Shown here one piece after another: positions 1-10,290 of a stretch of DNA of 64,000 bases. How positions within the stretch are numbered: the first letter of the stretch is position 1; each line of letters starts with the position of its first letter. The translations under genes were made by a program, and so were the position numbers. The stretch is from contig CAJQLX010000038.1 of assembly GCA_905479265.1 (NCBI GenBank), forward strand, positions 1 to 64,000, read 5' to 3'. The notes beneath the pieces are model-generated. The model ran no database searches, had not been told where the DNA came from, and saw only the letters and a list, made by a program, of their open reading frames with translations. The DNA comes from an uncultured Alphaproteobacteria bacterium (lineage in GTDB: Bacteria > Pseudomonadota > Alphaproteobacteria > UBA7985).

Positions 1-33
1 AAAAAAGGTGGTTCAGCCCTTGGCCAAACCACC
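1..33 (-). terminator. Intrinsic terminator of the atp operon
   Basis: Read on the minus strand, a 7-bp perfect stem (GGTGGTT at 33-27 pairing with AACCACC at 13-7) with a 13-nt loop is followed directly by a run of at least six T (positions 6-1). It lies 31 bases past the atpC stop, so it most likely ends the atpHAGDC transcript. The window edge cuts the T-run. Confidence 0.85.
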
Positions 34-64
34 CTCAAGAACCGCCAGCAAAGGAAGCTCGGTC

Positions 65-457
65 TTAAGCCGCCGCGTCAACCATGGCGTAAGCCACGGC
101 ATATTTGCGTTCAGCGATGTTCTTTTCACCGTCCGAGGTTGCCGTGTCCAAAGCAGCTTTCGCTTCGGTCAGGGCTGCTTGTGCCGCCTCGGTGGTCAGG
201 TCGCTCAGGCGCGTTGCGCTTTCCGCGAGGATGATGCACCGCTCGGCGGTGATCTCAGCGAAGCCACCAGCGACGAAAAAGCCGGTGTTGCCGTCGCTGC
301 CCGTGACCGAGACAACGCCGGGGCGCAGGCTGGTTACGGTTGGGGCGTGGTTTTCCAGCACACCCATATCACCCTCTGCGCCCGGAACAACAACCATGGT
401 TGCTTCGATCTGCGCTTCGGATGCTTCTGGAGTTACCAGTTCAAACTGCATCGTCAT
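65..457 (-). CDS. atpC: F1F0 ATP synthase epsilon subunit
   Basis: Epsilon subunit of the F1 central stalk at the inner membrane; it couples c-ring rotation to the catalytic head and can inhibit ATP hydrolysis. The 130-residue product has the usual N-terminal beta-sandwich (about 1-85, with PGAEGDMGVL and the HAP turn) and a short two-helix C-terminal domain. I start it at ATG 457 (MTMQFELV); a TTG at 472 in frame would add five residues but has no better ribosome site, and ATG 451 is also possible. It is the last gene of atpHAGDC, 84 bases after atpD, and is followed by the terminator at 1-33. Confidence 0.93.
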   Translation of the reverse strand: MTMQFELVTPEASEAQIEATMVVVPGAEGDMGVLENHAPTVTSLRPGVVSVTGSDGNTGFFVAGGFAEITAERCIILAESATRLSDLTTEAAQAALTEAKAALDTATSDGEKNIAERKYAVAYAMVDAAA

Positions 458-541
458 GGGTCTTAGGTCCAATCCGCGTGATGCGAAAAACCGGGACCGG
501 TCGAAGGCGCTAAGCCCTCAACCGCTCCCGCGTCTTGCGCG

Positions 542-1981
<1,440 letters not shown>

Positions 1982-2023
1982 TCAAAAACCACCCAGCCGA
2001 AGCCAAGCGTGAGGTTGCAAGGT

Positions 2024-2905
2024 TTACAGCGCTTCTGCGCCGGATACGATTTCGATCAACTCTTTGGTGATCGAGGCCTGACGCGAGCGGTTGTACAACA
2101 GCGTGAGCTTGTCGATCATTTCGCCTGCGTTACGGGTTGCGTTGTCCATAGCGGTCATCCGGGCACCTTGCTCAGAGGCTGCGTTTTCCAGCAGCGCCTT
2201 GAACACCTGCACACCCACGTTACGGGGCAGCAGTTCGGCCAAAATGGCTTCTTCAGACGGTTCAAACTCGTAAGCGCTGTCATCGGCATCCGCTGCATCC
2301 TGGTCACCCGCTGCACCATCAAGGGCAAAGGGAACAAGCTGCTGACGGCTCACAATCTGCGCGATGGCAGACTGGAACTTTGCGTAGATGAGCGTCGCCG
2401 TGTCGAATTGACCGTCGTCGAACATTGCCAGGATGTCTTCCGCGATCGCACCGGCTTTGCTGTAAGACAAAGCTGGCTTGTCGAGGTCTTCAACCCGCTT
2501 AACAATCAGATCGCCATATTCGCGGTTCAGGGCTTGCGCCCCTTTCTTGCCAATACAGTAAATCTTCACCTGCTTCCCGGCACTTTGCAGTTCCGAGACC
2601 ATGCGACGGGCTTCTTTCACCAAGTTGGCGTTGAAACCACCGCACAGACCCCGGTCTGCTGTACCAAGAATGATCATGTGCGTGTCGGACTTACCCGTTC
2701 CCGCCATCAATGGCAGGTCAGAGGAAGAACGAGAGGCCAGATCGCCCAGCATCCGTTCCATACGCTCAGCGTAAGGACGGGATGCCTGTGCCTGATCCTG
2801 CGCACGCCGGAGCTTCGCCGCTGCCACCATTTTCATGGCGGACGTAATCTTCCGCGTGTTTTTCACGCTTCCAATGCGGTCCCGCAGATCCTTAAGGCTC
2901 GCCAT
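2024..2905 (-). CDS. atpG: F1F0 ATP synthase gamma subunit
   Basis: Gamma subunit, the rotating coiled-coil shaft of F1. The 293-residue protein starts with the typical [20 protein letters not shown] helix and ends with the conserved C-terminal helix ([15 protein letters not shown]) that together form the central coiled coil; the Rossmann-like middle carries the GLCGGFN motif near residue 75. Operon position between atpA (57 bases upstream) and atpD. Length and motifs are normal for alphaproteobacteria. Confidence 0.97.
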   Translation of the reverse strand: MASLKDLRDRIGSVKNTRKITSAMKMVAAAKLRRAQDQAQASRPYAERMERMLGDLASRSSSDLPLMAGTGKSDTHMIILGTADRGLCGGFNANLVKEARRMVSELQSAGKQVKIYCIGKKGAQALNREYGDLIVKRVEDLDKPALSYSKAGAIAEDILAMFDDGQFDTATLIYAKFQSAIAQIVSRQQLVPFALDGAAGDQDAADADDSAYEFEPSEEAILAELLPRNVGVQVFKALLENAASEQGARMTAMDNATRNAGEMIDKLTLLYNRSRQASITKELIEIVSGAEAL

Positions 2906-2962
2906 GCTTTTCTAATCCTTCTCTTATCGGGGAGCCGAAGCTCCCCCGATGGATTGGTGGGC

Positions 2963-4486
<1,524 letters not shown>

Positions 4487-4538
4487 CATTCTTCCTTTGG
4501 GTTAAGCCATCACCCCAACGCGGGGTGAAGGGGTGATG

Positions 4539-5105
4539 TTAAGCAGCTGCGCCCGTAACGCTGGATTTCAGCGCCAGAGACAACTTGTTCAGTTTCGTGG
4601 ACAGGGAGCTGTCGATTTGGACAGAGCCCACACGAATGGTCATGCCGCCAATGATCGACGGATCGATCTGCACGTCGAGCTTGACGCCCTTGCCGTGCTT
4701 GGCCTGAAGGTTTTCCAGAAGCCGTGTCTCTTGCTCCGCAGAAAGCGGGGCAGCAACGCGAACCTCAGCGACGATTTCACCGCGTCGGCGGGAAAGCTCA
4801 TCGTTGAAAGCCTTGATGATCTGGGGAAGCGCAAAGAGGCGGCCATTCTTGGCAACCACTTGTGCGAAGTTCGAAACCAGCGCGGAAACGCCAGCCTTGT
4901 CCATAACCGCACCAAAGGCACGGGCACGGTCCTCGGCTTTGACCAGCGGGCTGCGCGCGAGTTGGCCCAACTCAGGGCTCTCGTTGAACAGACCTTTAAT
5001 GGTCCCGAGGTCGTTTGATACTTGGTCGAGCGCCTTGTGTTCATCTGCGAGGTCAAACAGCGCAGAAGCGTAGCGAGCGGCCAGTTCTTGGTTAACAGAG
5101 GCCAT
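4539..5105 (-). CDS. atpH: F1F0 ATP synthase delta subunit
   Basis: Delta (OSCP-like) subunit linking the F1 head to the peripheral stalk. The 188-residue product begins MASVNQELAARYASALFDLA, the standard N-terminal helical bundle, and ends with the beta-rich region containing GGMTIRVGS, typical of delta. A longer frame runs upstream to 5270, but ATG 5105 has a GAGGA ribosome site five to six bases upstream and fits the family start. It is the first gene of the operon; the F0 genes are not in this window, the usual alphaproteobacterial split. Confidence 0.95.
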   Translation of the reverse strand: MASVNQELAARYASALFDLADEHKALDQVSNDLGTIKGLFNESPELGQLARSPLVKAEDRARAFGAVMDKAGVSALVSNFAQVVAKNGRLFALPQIIKAFNDELSRRRGEIVAEVRVAAPLSAEQETRLLENLQAKHGKGVKLDVQIDPSIIGGMTIRVGSVQIDSSLSTKLNKLSLALKSSVTGAAA

Positions 5106-5188
5106 GATGTCCTCATCCATCTGTCGAAGGGGTGTTAGCAGCGTCGGTCTAACCGAGCTGGCCTTGTCTCGCAAGCAGGGCTGATGCA

Positions 5189-5215
5189 TACTTGGTCCAC
5201 TTTTCGGACTAAGTA
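5189..5215. promoter_or_regulatory. Inverted repeat, candidate antitoxin operator
   Basis: TACTTGGTCC (5189-5198) and GGACTAAGTA (5206-5215) form 10-bp arms with one mismatch around a 7-base centre, ending 8 bases before the start of the Phd-type antitoxin gene at 5224. Phd/YefM antitoxins bind such palindromes to repress their own operon, so this is a likely autoregulatory operator. The role is inferred; only the repeat is seen. Confidence 0.5.
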
Positions 5216-5223
5216 GAGCGGCC

Positions 5224-5415
5224 ATGAGCGACGTTATCAATCTGCACGATGCAAAAACCCACTTCTCCAAGCTGGTCGATCAGGTTTCTGCGACGGGAAA
5301 ACCAGTGCTGATCGGCAAGCGCGGCAAGGCGCTGGTGCAACTCGTGCCTCTGCCACAAGACAGCACCGCACCCCGGCCGCTAGGGCTGTTTCGCGCGTCG
5401 GTGAAGTTGACGTGA
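5224..5415 (+). CDS. Phd/YefM-family antitoxin
   Basis: Small 63-residue protein whose first half (MSDVINLHDAKTHFSKLVDQV, split here as N-terminal strand plus helix) is the canonical Phd/YefM fold: a DNA-binding, dimer-forming domain where residues such as the A-K-x-x-x-S-x-L-V pattern are conserved. The C-terminal tail (about 42-63) would be the toxin-binding part. It overlaps the next gene by GTGA, so the two are translationally coupled, the standard antitoxin-first arrangement. A palindrome just upstream may be its operator. The partner is a PIN-fold protein, a pairing known for Phd-type antitoxins. Confidence 0.85.
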   Translation: MSDVINLHDAKTHFSKLVDQVSATGKPVLIGKRGKALVQLVPLPQDSTAPRPLGLFRASVKLT

Positions 5416-5759
5416 GCGATTATCTGCTCGACGGGGCGAGTTTGCTGGCGGCCATGGGTGCGCCGTTTCGCTTGCGGTCGGAGGCGCATGCCGTGCTGAC
5501 TGATCGCGCCAACACAATCTATGTCTCGGCAGCGACGTTCTTGGATGCTTATGCGTTGGAGCAGGACGAGCGCGCAGACTTTCCGGCCTTGCACGGACGC
5601 TTGCAGTCAGCCGCGACCGAGTTGGGTTTTGTCGCGCTGGACACCACCCCCGCCCACGTAGACCGCGCCGCAACCCTCGCCGCCGCGCTGCCTTGGCCCC
5701 GTCGCATCTTGCGAGCCCAAGCCGAAATGCAGCCTGCGACGCTACTGACCTTGGAATAG
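5412..5759 (+). CDS. PIN-fold protein, toxin-like, probably catalytically impaired
   Basis: 115 residues, GTG start inside the antitoxin stop (GTGA overlap). The N-terminus YLLDGASLL and the middle IYVSAATFLDAYALE match VapC-type PIN nucleases of the Sll0205-like group that pair with Phd antitoxins. In those enzymes the acidic pocket uses the D of LLDTHALLW, the E of SLWE, the two D of a DPFDR-like motif and a late TRD. Here the first D is kept, SLWE is replaced by TFLD, the DPFDR segment is missing by a short deletion (ALPWPRRILRAQAE) and the late D is E (LLTLE). So the fold is probably kept while RNase activity is doubtful. Length is slightly short for the family. Confidence 0.7.
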   Translation: MSDYLLDGASLLAAMGAPFRLRSEAHAVLTDRANTIYVSAATFLDAYALEQDERADFPALHGRLQSAATELGFVALDTTPAHVDRAATLAAALPWPRRILRAQAEMQPATLLTLE

Positions 5760-5799
5760 CCTCTACCCCCAAAGCTTCGCATAATGCTAGTATGATGCC

Positions 5800-7641
5800 A
5801 TGACAGTTGCCCCCGAACCCGAAACGCAAACCAATCTGCCAGCGATCCGTCGCTTGCCCGATACGCTGGTCAACCAGATCGCGGCAGGTGAAGTCGTGGA
5901 TCGGCCAGCGAGCGTGGTGAAAGAGCTGGTGGAGAACGCCATCGACGCCGGGGCGCAGCGGATTTCGCTGACTTTGCGCGAGGGTGGAAAAGCGCTGATT
6001 CGGATTGAGGACGACGGCCACGGCATGACCGCCGCAGACATGCGATTGGCGCTGGAACGGCATGCAACCTCAAAGCTGCCTGACAGTGATTTGGTCCGCA
6101 TCGAAAAGCTCGGGTTTCGGGGCGAGGCCTTGCCGTCGATTGCGTCCGTTGCGCGACTCAGCCTCAGCTCCCGGGCTGCTGGCCAGACCGACGGCTGGCG
6201 GATCGCGGTCGAGGGCGGAGACACGGTCTTTGACGGTCCAGCGCCAGGCAACCCCGGCACCATCATTGATGTCACAGACTTGTTCTATGCCGTCCCAGCG
6301 CGGCTGAAATTCCTCAAGGGCGAGCAGGCCGAGGCTGGTGCTTGTCTGGACGTGGTTCGGCGACTGGCGCTGGCCCATCCGTCGATCAGCTTTGATGTCC
6401 AACACAACGCCCGACGCTCGCTGGCTTTGCCTGCCTGCGCCGATGCCGCCGACCGAGTGCGCGATGTCATGGGACTGGAATTTGCCGCCAACAGCCGTGA
6501 AATTCAAAGCCACCGCGACGGCATGGTTTTGCGCGGCTGGGCCGGTTTGCCGACCTATAACCGCGCCAACAGCGTGCAACAGTATCTGTTCGTCAACGGG
6601 CGTCCGGTGCGCGACAAGCAGCTGACCGGCGTCATCCGTGCCGCCTATCGCCCTGTTCTGGCACCCGACCGTCACCCGGTGGTCGTGCTGTGGCTGGACG
6701 TGCCAGCAGAGGCGGTCGATGTGAACGTGCATCCAGCGAAATCCGAAGTCCGCTTCCGTCATGCCGCTGAGGTCCGCGCCATGTTGATCGACGGCTTGCG
6801 GCGCGGGATCGTAGAAGCGGGCTTCACGGCATCAAGCCATCTCACCGGCGGTGTTGTCGATCGGCTGGCCGCTGGCGTCGAACCGGCGGGCGCAGAATTC
6901 GGTCAGTCGCGTCCTGCTTTGCAAGGCGATTACAGCTATCGCGCAAGCCATCCTTCTCCGGCCCAGCAAAACAGCTGGAACGATGCTTTTGCCCCTGGCG
7001 CGCGTGTCGCTGAAGCGTCGGCATCCTTTGAGCCTGAAGCCGCATCCGAAGAACGGCGCGCCTTTCCCCTTGGCGCAGCAAAGGCGCAGATGCACGCCAA
7101 CTATATCATCGCAGAGACGGAAACCGGCCTCGTGATCATTGACCAGCACGCCGCTCATGAACGGCTTGTGCTGGAAAAGATGAAAGCCCAGCGCGAAGAA
7201 AAGGGGGTCGAACGCCAGGCGCTGCTGATCCCCGAAGTCGTCCACCTTGATCCCGCCAGCGCTGAACGGCTTGCCGAAGCCGAAGCGGTGCTCAGCGAAG
7301 CGGGCTTGGTGATCGAGCCCTTTGGTGATGGGACCGTGGTGGTCCAAGAAACCCCGGCCGCGCTCGGCCAGCCAGACTGTCAAAAGCTGGTCAAGGATTT
7401 GGCCGAAGAACTCGCTGGATGGGAGCAGGCTTTTTCGTTGCAAGAACGCCTCGACCGCGTGCTGTCGACCGCTGCCTGTCATGGCTCGGTCCGCTCGGGC
7501 CGGCGGCTCAATGGGGAAGAAATGAACCAATTGCTGCGCGATATGGAGAAAACCCCGCTCGCCGGACAATGCAACCATGGCCGTCCAACCTACGTGCAGC
7601 TGTCGCTCGACGATCTGGAATCGCTGTTCGAGCGCCGCTAA
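5800..7641 (+). CDS. mutL: DNA mismatch repair protein MutL (endonuclease type)
   Basis: 613-residue MutL, the matchmaker between MutS and downstream repair steps. The N-terminal GHKL ATPase shows ELVENAIDAGA (42-52), DDGHGM (about 72) and GFRGEALPSI (about 104). The C-terminal dimer domain contains DQHAAHERLVLE at 448-459, a full DQHA(X)2E(X)4E metal site, plus ACHGSVRSG and CNHGRPT near the end (usual form CPHGRP). This means a latent nicking endonuclease, as expected in bacteria without MutH/Dam. It ends four bases inside the convergent rsmD gene. The start ATG 5800 lies just after the PIN gene but on its own upstream sequence. Confidence 0.97.
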   Translation: MTVAPEPETQTNLPAIRRLPDTLVNQIAAGEVVDRPASVVKELVENAIDAGAQRISLTLREGGKALIRIEDDGHGMTAADMRLALERHATSKLPDSDLVRIEKLGFRGEALPSIASVARLSLSSRAAGQTDGWRIAVEGGDTVFDGPAPGNPGTIIDVTDLFYAVPARLKFLKGEQAEAGACLDVVRRLALAHPSISFDVQHNARRSLALPACADAADRVRDVMGLEFAANSREIQSHRDGMVLRGWAGLPTYNRANSVQQYLFVNGRPVRDKQLTGVIRAAYRPVLAPDRHPVVVLWLDVPAEAVDVNVHPAKSEVRFRHAAEVRAMLIDGLRRGIVEAGFTASSHLTGGVVDRLAAGVEPAGAEFGQSRPALQGDYSYRASHPSPAQQNSWNDAFAPGARVAEASASFEPEAASEERRAFPLGAAKAQMHANYIIAETETGLVIIDQHAAHERLVLEKMKAQREEKGVERQALLIPEVVHLDPASAERLAEAEAVLSEAGLVIEPFGDGTVVVQETPAALGQPDCQKLVKDLAEELAGWEQAFSLQERLDRVLSTAACHGSVRSGRRLNGEEMNQLLRDMEKTPLAGQCNHGRPTYVQLSLDDLESLFERR

Positions 7642-8234
7642 GCAACAGGCCGGTAAAAGTCGAAGACGGTCTTGCCTGATGGGGTCTGGTGCACGGACTG
7701 CCATCGCGCCAAAGTCAGCGCGTCGCCCTTGGTTTTCGGACGCTCCCACACCAGCAGCGTCTCCGCATGAAACAGGGCGGGTTCCGCGATCAGGTCTTGG
7801 ACCAAATCGAGGCCTTGTTCGTAAGGGGGGTCGGCAATAATCAGGTCAAACGGGCCTTGTAACCCAACCCGGCTTCGCTGCGCGTCACCAGCCTCCGCCG
7901 GCATTTTGGCGCGGCGCAGGTTCTCCTTTAGCGTCGAAAAGTGCTGGGGGCTGTTTTCAACAAAACTCACCCAAGCCGCGCCGCGGGACCAAGCCTCGAC
8001 GCCCATGGCGCCCGTACCAGCAAAACCGTCCAGCACCCGCGCTCCCAGCAAAACGCTCTCGCCTCCAGCCTGACGAAACCGGTTGGTGAGCACGTTGAAC
8101 AGTGTTTCGCGCGCCCGATCTGTGGTCGGTCGCACGCCTGCGCCATCTGGCACTGCCAGCTTGCGGCCCTTGATGTGCCCGCCGGAGATGCGAACCGCAC
8201 CGGGGGCCGCGGCGAAGGATCGCTTAGCGGTCAC
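7638..8234 (-). CDS. rsmD: 16S rRNA (guanine966-N2)-methyltransferase
   Basis: RsmD methylates G966 of 16S rRNA using S-adenosylmethionine. The core shows VRISGGHIKGRKL at the start, the PTTDRARETLFN signature, motif I DGFAGTGAMGVEA and the catalytic DPPYEQGL (family D/N-P-P-Y). I choose GTG 8234 (198 residues), which overlaps the stop of the upstream pseudouridine synthase by 11 bases and implies coupling; the frame stays open upstream to 8399 but that part runs through the partner gene and is not RsmD-like. Both genes are rRNA modification functions. Confidence 0.9.
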   Translation of the reverse strand: MTAKRSFAAAPGAVRISGGHIKGRKLAVPDGAGVRPTTDRARETLFNVLTNRFRQAGGESVLLGARVLDGFAGTGAMGVEAWSRGAAWVSFVENSPQHFSTLKENLRRAKMPAEAGDAQRSRVGLQGPFDLIIADPPYEQGLDLVQDLIAEPALFHAETLLVWERPKTKGDALTLARWQSVHQTPSGKTVFDFYRPVA

Positions 8235-9150
8235 GCTGCGGCTTGCGCGTATTGCGGCCCGAAGACGCCGCTCGGCCAACGCCCATGCGTCGCCCATCTT
8301 TGGCAGCACGGTTTTTGTCAGCGGCTTTGCGGTAACCGGGCTTCTTGGGCTTTGGCTTGGCTTTGGCCCATGTGGACTTGCGTTCTGTGCCAACGCCAAA
8401 CAGCTCGAACATCCGCGCGCGGGAGACTTCTTTCATCTCCATTCGTGCCAGCGAACCCAGCGTCAAACCGCCATACGATACGCGGATCAGCCGGTTCACC
8501 TGCAGCCCCAAGTGCTGCGCCAGTTTACGAATTTCGCGGTTCTTGCCCTCGGTCAGCGTGAAGCGATACCAGCGGTTCAAGCCGGTTTCCTTGAGCGTCT
8601 CCCGCTCGACCGTCACTGACCCGTAGGTGATGTCGTCAATGGTGACACCGTTCTTGAGCGCGGCGAGCTGCTTCTCCGTCACAACACCGTGCGCTCGCAC
8701 GCGGTAAATGCGGCTCAAACCCGTATCCGGCAATTCCAGCTTGCGCTTGAGCACGGGGCTTGTGGTGAACAGCAGCAGGCCTTCTGAGTTGATGTCCAAC
8801 CGGCCCACGGCCAGCAGTCGCGGCGCGCCCGGCCCCATCTTGGGCAGCAAGTCATAGACCGTCTTGCGGCCTTCTGGATCGCGGTCGGTCACAACAGCGC
8901 CCAAGGGCTTGTAAAAGCGGTAAAGCTGCACGTCCGGCGGCGCGGACAAAGGGTTGCCGTCCACGGCGATGCCTTGCCAGTCGGGGAGACTGGTTGCCGG
9001 GTCCGTCACTACTTCGCCATGCACACTCACCCGGCCTTCAAAAATCATGCGCTCCGCATCTCTGCGGGAACACAGGCCCGAATGAGCAATGATCTTCGCA
9101 AGCCGATTTAAGCCTGTGGTTGTTTCTTCTTGATCGAGTAATCCCGTCAC
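8224..9150 (-). CDS. rluB: RluB/RsuA-family pseudouridine synthase
   Basis: 308 residues. An N-terminal S4 RNA-binding domain (about 14-60, RLAKIIAHSGLCSRRDAERM) precedes the catalytic domain with GRLDINSEGLLL, where D119 is the expected catalytic aspartate, and GKNREIRK near 210, typical of the RluB/RluE/RsuA group. After about residue 255 comes a basic, low-complexity tail (AKPKPKKPGYRKAADKNR and on), a common alphaproteobacterial extension that probably binds RNA. By group it most likely modifies 23S rRNA U2605, but RsuA-type or RluE-type specificity cannot be excluded. It is the first gene of a two-gene unit with rsmD. Confidence 0.85.
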   Translation of the reverse strand: MTGLLDQEETTTGLNRLAKIIAHSGLCSRRDAERMIFEGRVSVHGEVVTDPATSLPDWQGIAVDGNPLSAPPDVQLYRFYKPLGAVVTDRDPEGRKTVYDLLPKMGPGAPRLLAVGRLDINSEGLLLFTTSPVLKRKLELPDTGLSRIYRVRAHGVVTEKQLAALKNGVTIDDITYGSVTVERETLKETGLNRWYRFTLTEGKNREIRKLAQHLGLQVNRLIRVSYGGLTLGSLARMEMKEVSRARMFELFGVGTERKSTWAKAKPKPKKPGYRKAADKNRAAKDGRRMGVGRAASSGRNTRKPQRDR

Positions 9151-9251
9151 GAAGTTTAATCCTTCAAATGGACGTCGAAAGGTTCTACAAGAAAACCCGT
9201 TTGCGGCGAGCAGCCGCTGCGTCAGTTTATCGACGAGGTCTATTGATCCTT

Positions 9252-9509
9252 ATGGGACAGGTTCTAATCCGAAATCTAGACGATGACGTCATTGAAACCT
9301 ATCGCCTTCGGGCGAAAAGGAAGCGTCACAGCCTGGAACAGGAACTACGCAGCGTCCTCAGCGAGCACGCCATCCCATCGGGGTCAGACCTCGAAGCCGA
9401 AGCGGAGTCTTTGCGCGGTCAGGGGCCAATGGTCAATGACCCTCTGGCGAATGCCATGCTAGATGCCGGCATTTCCGGGGGCAGCCTTGCGCTGCAAAGC
9501 GGGGACTAA
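9252..9509 (+). CDS. FitA-like ribbon-helix-helix antitoxin
   Basis: 85 residues beginning MGQVLIRNLDDDVIETYRLR, which matches FitA/VapB ribbon-helix-helix antitoxins: a beta-strand (VLIRNLDD) then helix ETYRLRAKRKRHSLEQELRSVL. The S-L-E-x-E-L-R pattern is typical of the FitA group. The frame is open upstream to 9120, but ATG 9252 gives the family N-terminus; a GAGG at 9235-9238 is rather far to be its ribosome site. It is followed after one base by a PIN-fold gene, the usual antitoxin-toxin order. Confidence 0.78.
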   Translation: MGQVLIRNLDDDVIETYRLRAKRKRHSLEQELRSVLSEHAIPSGSDLEAEAESLRGQGPMVNDPLANAMLDAGISGGSLALQSGD

Positions 9510-9510
9510 G

Positions 9511-9954
9511 ATGGCAGGTAAGGACGAACAAACCCGCTTTGTCATCGACGCCTCCGTGGTTGTTCCTTGGTATCTGGAACAAAGCCTGACGCCGATCAGC
9601 TTGCTGTTCCTACAGCGCTTGGAACACTGCCAAGCACCGGGGATCATCTCGGCTCACGTTAGCCAGGTGCTGTGGTCTTACTGCCAAGAAGACTTATTGT
9701 CTGGTGCCGTTGGTGCTGCTGCATTGCGCCACTTTCGCCGCGCCATGAACCACAAAATCACGCCGTCCGAAGAACTGGCCGACCGCGCGTTGGAGATTTC
9801 GCTCGATCTGCGTCTATCGCCGCCGCTGTGCTTGTACTTCGCGCTGGCCGAGCGTCAGGAAGCGGACTTGGTCACCGCCTTCCAACCCTTCCACGAAGCC
9901 GTGCGGGGCACGGCCTACGCGGGAATGGTCACGGACTTGCGGTCGTTCCTCTAG
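9511..9954 (+). CDS. PIN-fold protein, VapC-like, catalytic acids mostly lost
   Basis: 147 residues. FVIDASVVVPWYLEQ at the N-terminus and LYFALAERQEADLVTAF near 110-127 align well with VapC toxins (pattern VDASVALKWFL ... YDALYLALAE...LVTAD). D13 of the first motif is kept. The E expected in the AEVANALW-like stretch is H (AHVSQVLW), the D expected before ALYLALA is L (SPPLCLYFALA), and the final TAD aspartate is F (TAF). With three of four metal-binding acids gone, RNase activity is unlikely even though the fold looks intact. It follows its antitoxin by one base. It could be a retired toxin or an RNA-binding regulator. Confidence 0.75.
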   Translation: MAGKDEQTRFVIDASVVVPWYLEQSLTPISLLFLQRLEHCQAPGIISAHVSQVLWSYCQEDLLSGAVGAAALRHFRRAMNHKITPSEELADRALEISLDLRLSPPLCLYFALAERQEADLVTAFQPFHEAVRGTAYAGMVTDLRSFL

Positions 9955-9990
9955 CGTAGCGCCCCAACCCAGCCCACAACGCCCTTGTTT

Positions 9991-10290
9991 CTAGTCTGCG
10001 TCGGGATCAAACGCCGGGGATCCCGGTGTTTTGCGCAGTTGGATCAGCCCTTTGATCGGCTTGGCCGGGTCCACAACGTCCCCGCGTCGCATGATGTCGA
10101 TCCGACCCTGACGCGCCAGTCCCTTGGCTTCCGCCCGAACCTGACGCACAAAACCGCGCCACTTTTCGTCGCCCTTGACCTCTTCTGGCCGAGGCGGGCG
10201 CAATTCTTGAGCGGCTTCGATGGGGGTAAATGTACCCTCGCCCCGTTCTTCGGCCATCCGAAGAATGACGTGCTTGAGTGATTCTGCCAT
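9991..10290 (-). CDS. DUF3253 domain protein
   Basis: 99 residues matching the DUF3253 family: a small winged-helix-like fold with an N-terminal helix (HVILRMAEERGEGTFTPIEAA), a conserved W in KWRGFVRQVRAEAKGLARQG, then RIDIMRRGDVVDP and a closing IQLRK strand. Function is not known. It starts inside the argG stop (TAATG overlap), so it is probably cotranscribed with and coupled to argG, though this pairing may be chance. The C-terminus (SPAFDPDAD) is acidic. Confidence 0.75.
   Translation of the reverse strand: MAESLKHVILRMAEERGEGTFTPIEAAQELRPPRPEEVKGDEKWRGFVRQVRAEAKGLARQGRIDIMRRGDVVDPAKPIKGLIQLRKTPGSPAFDPDAD

Noticed and set aside
6832-7749. 305-codon minus-strand frame
   Set aside because: Lies antisense to mutL; composition is a mirror of that gene.
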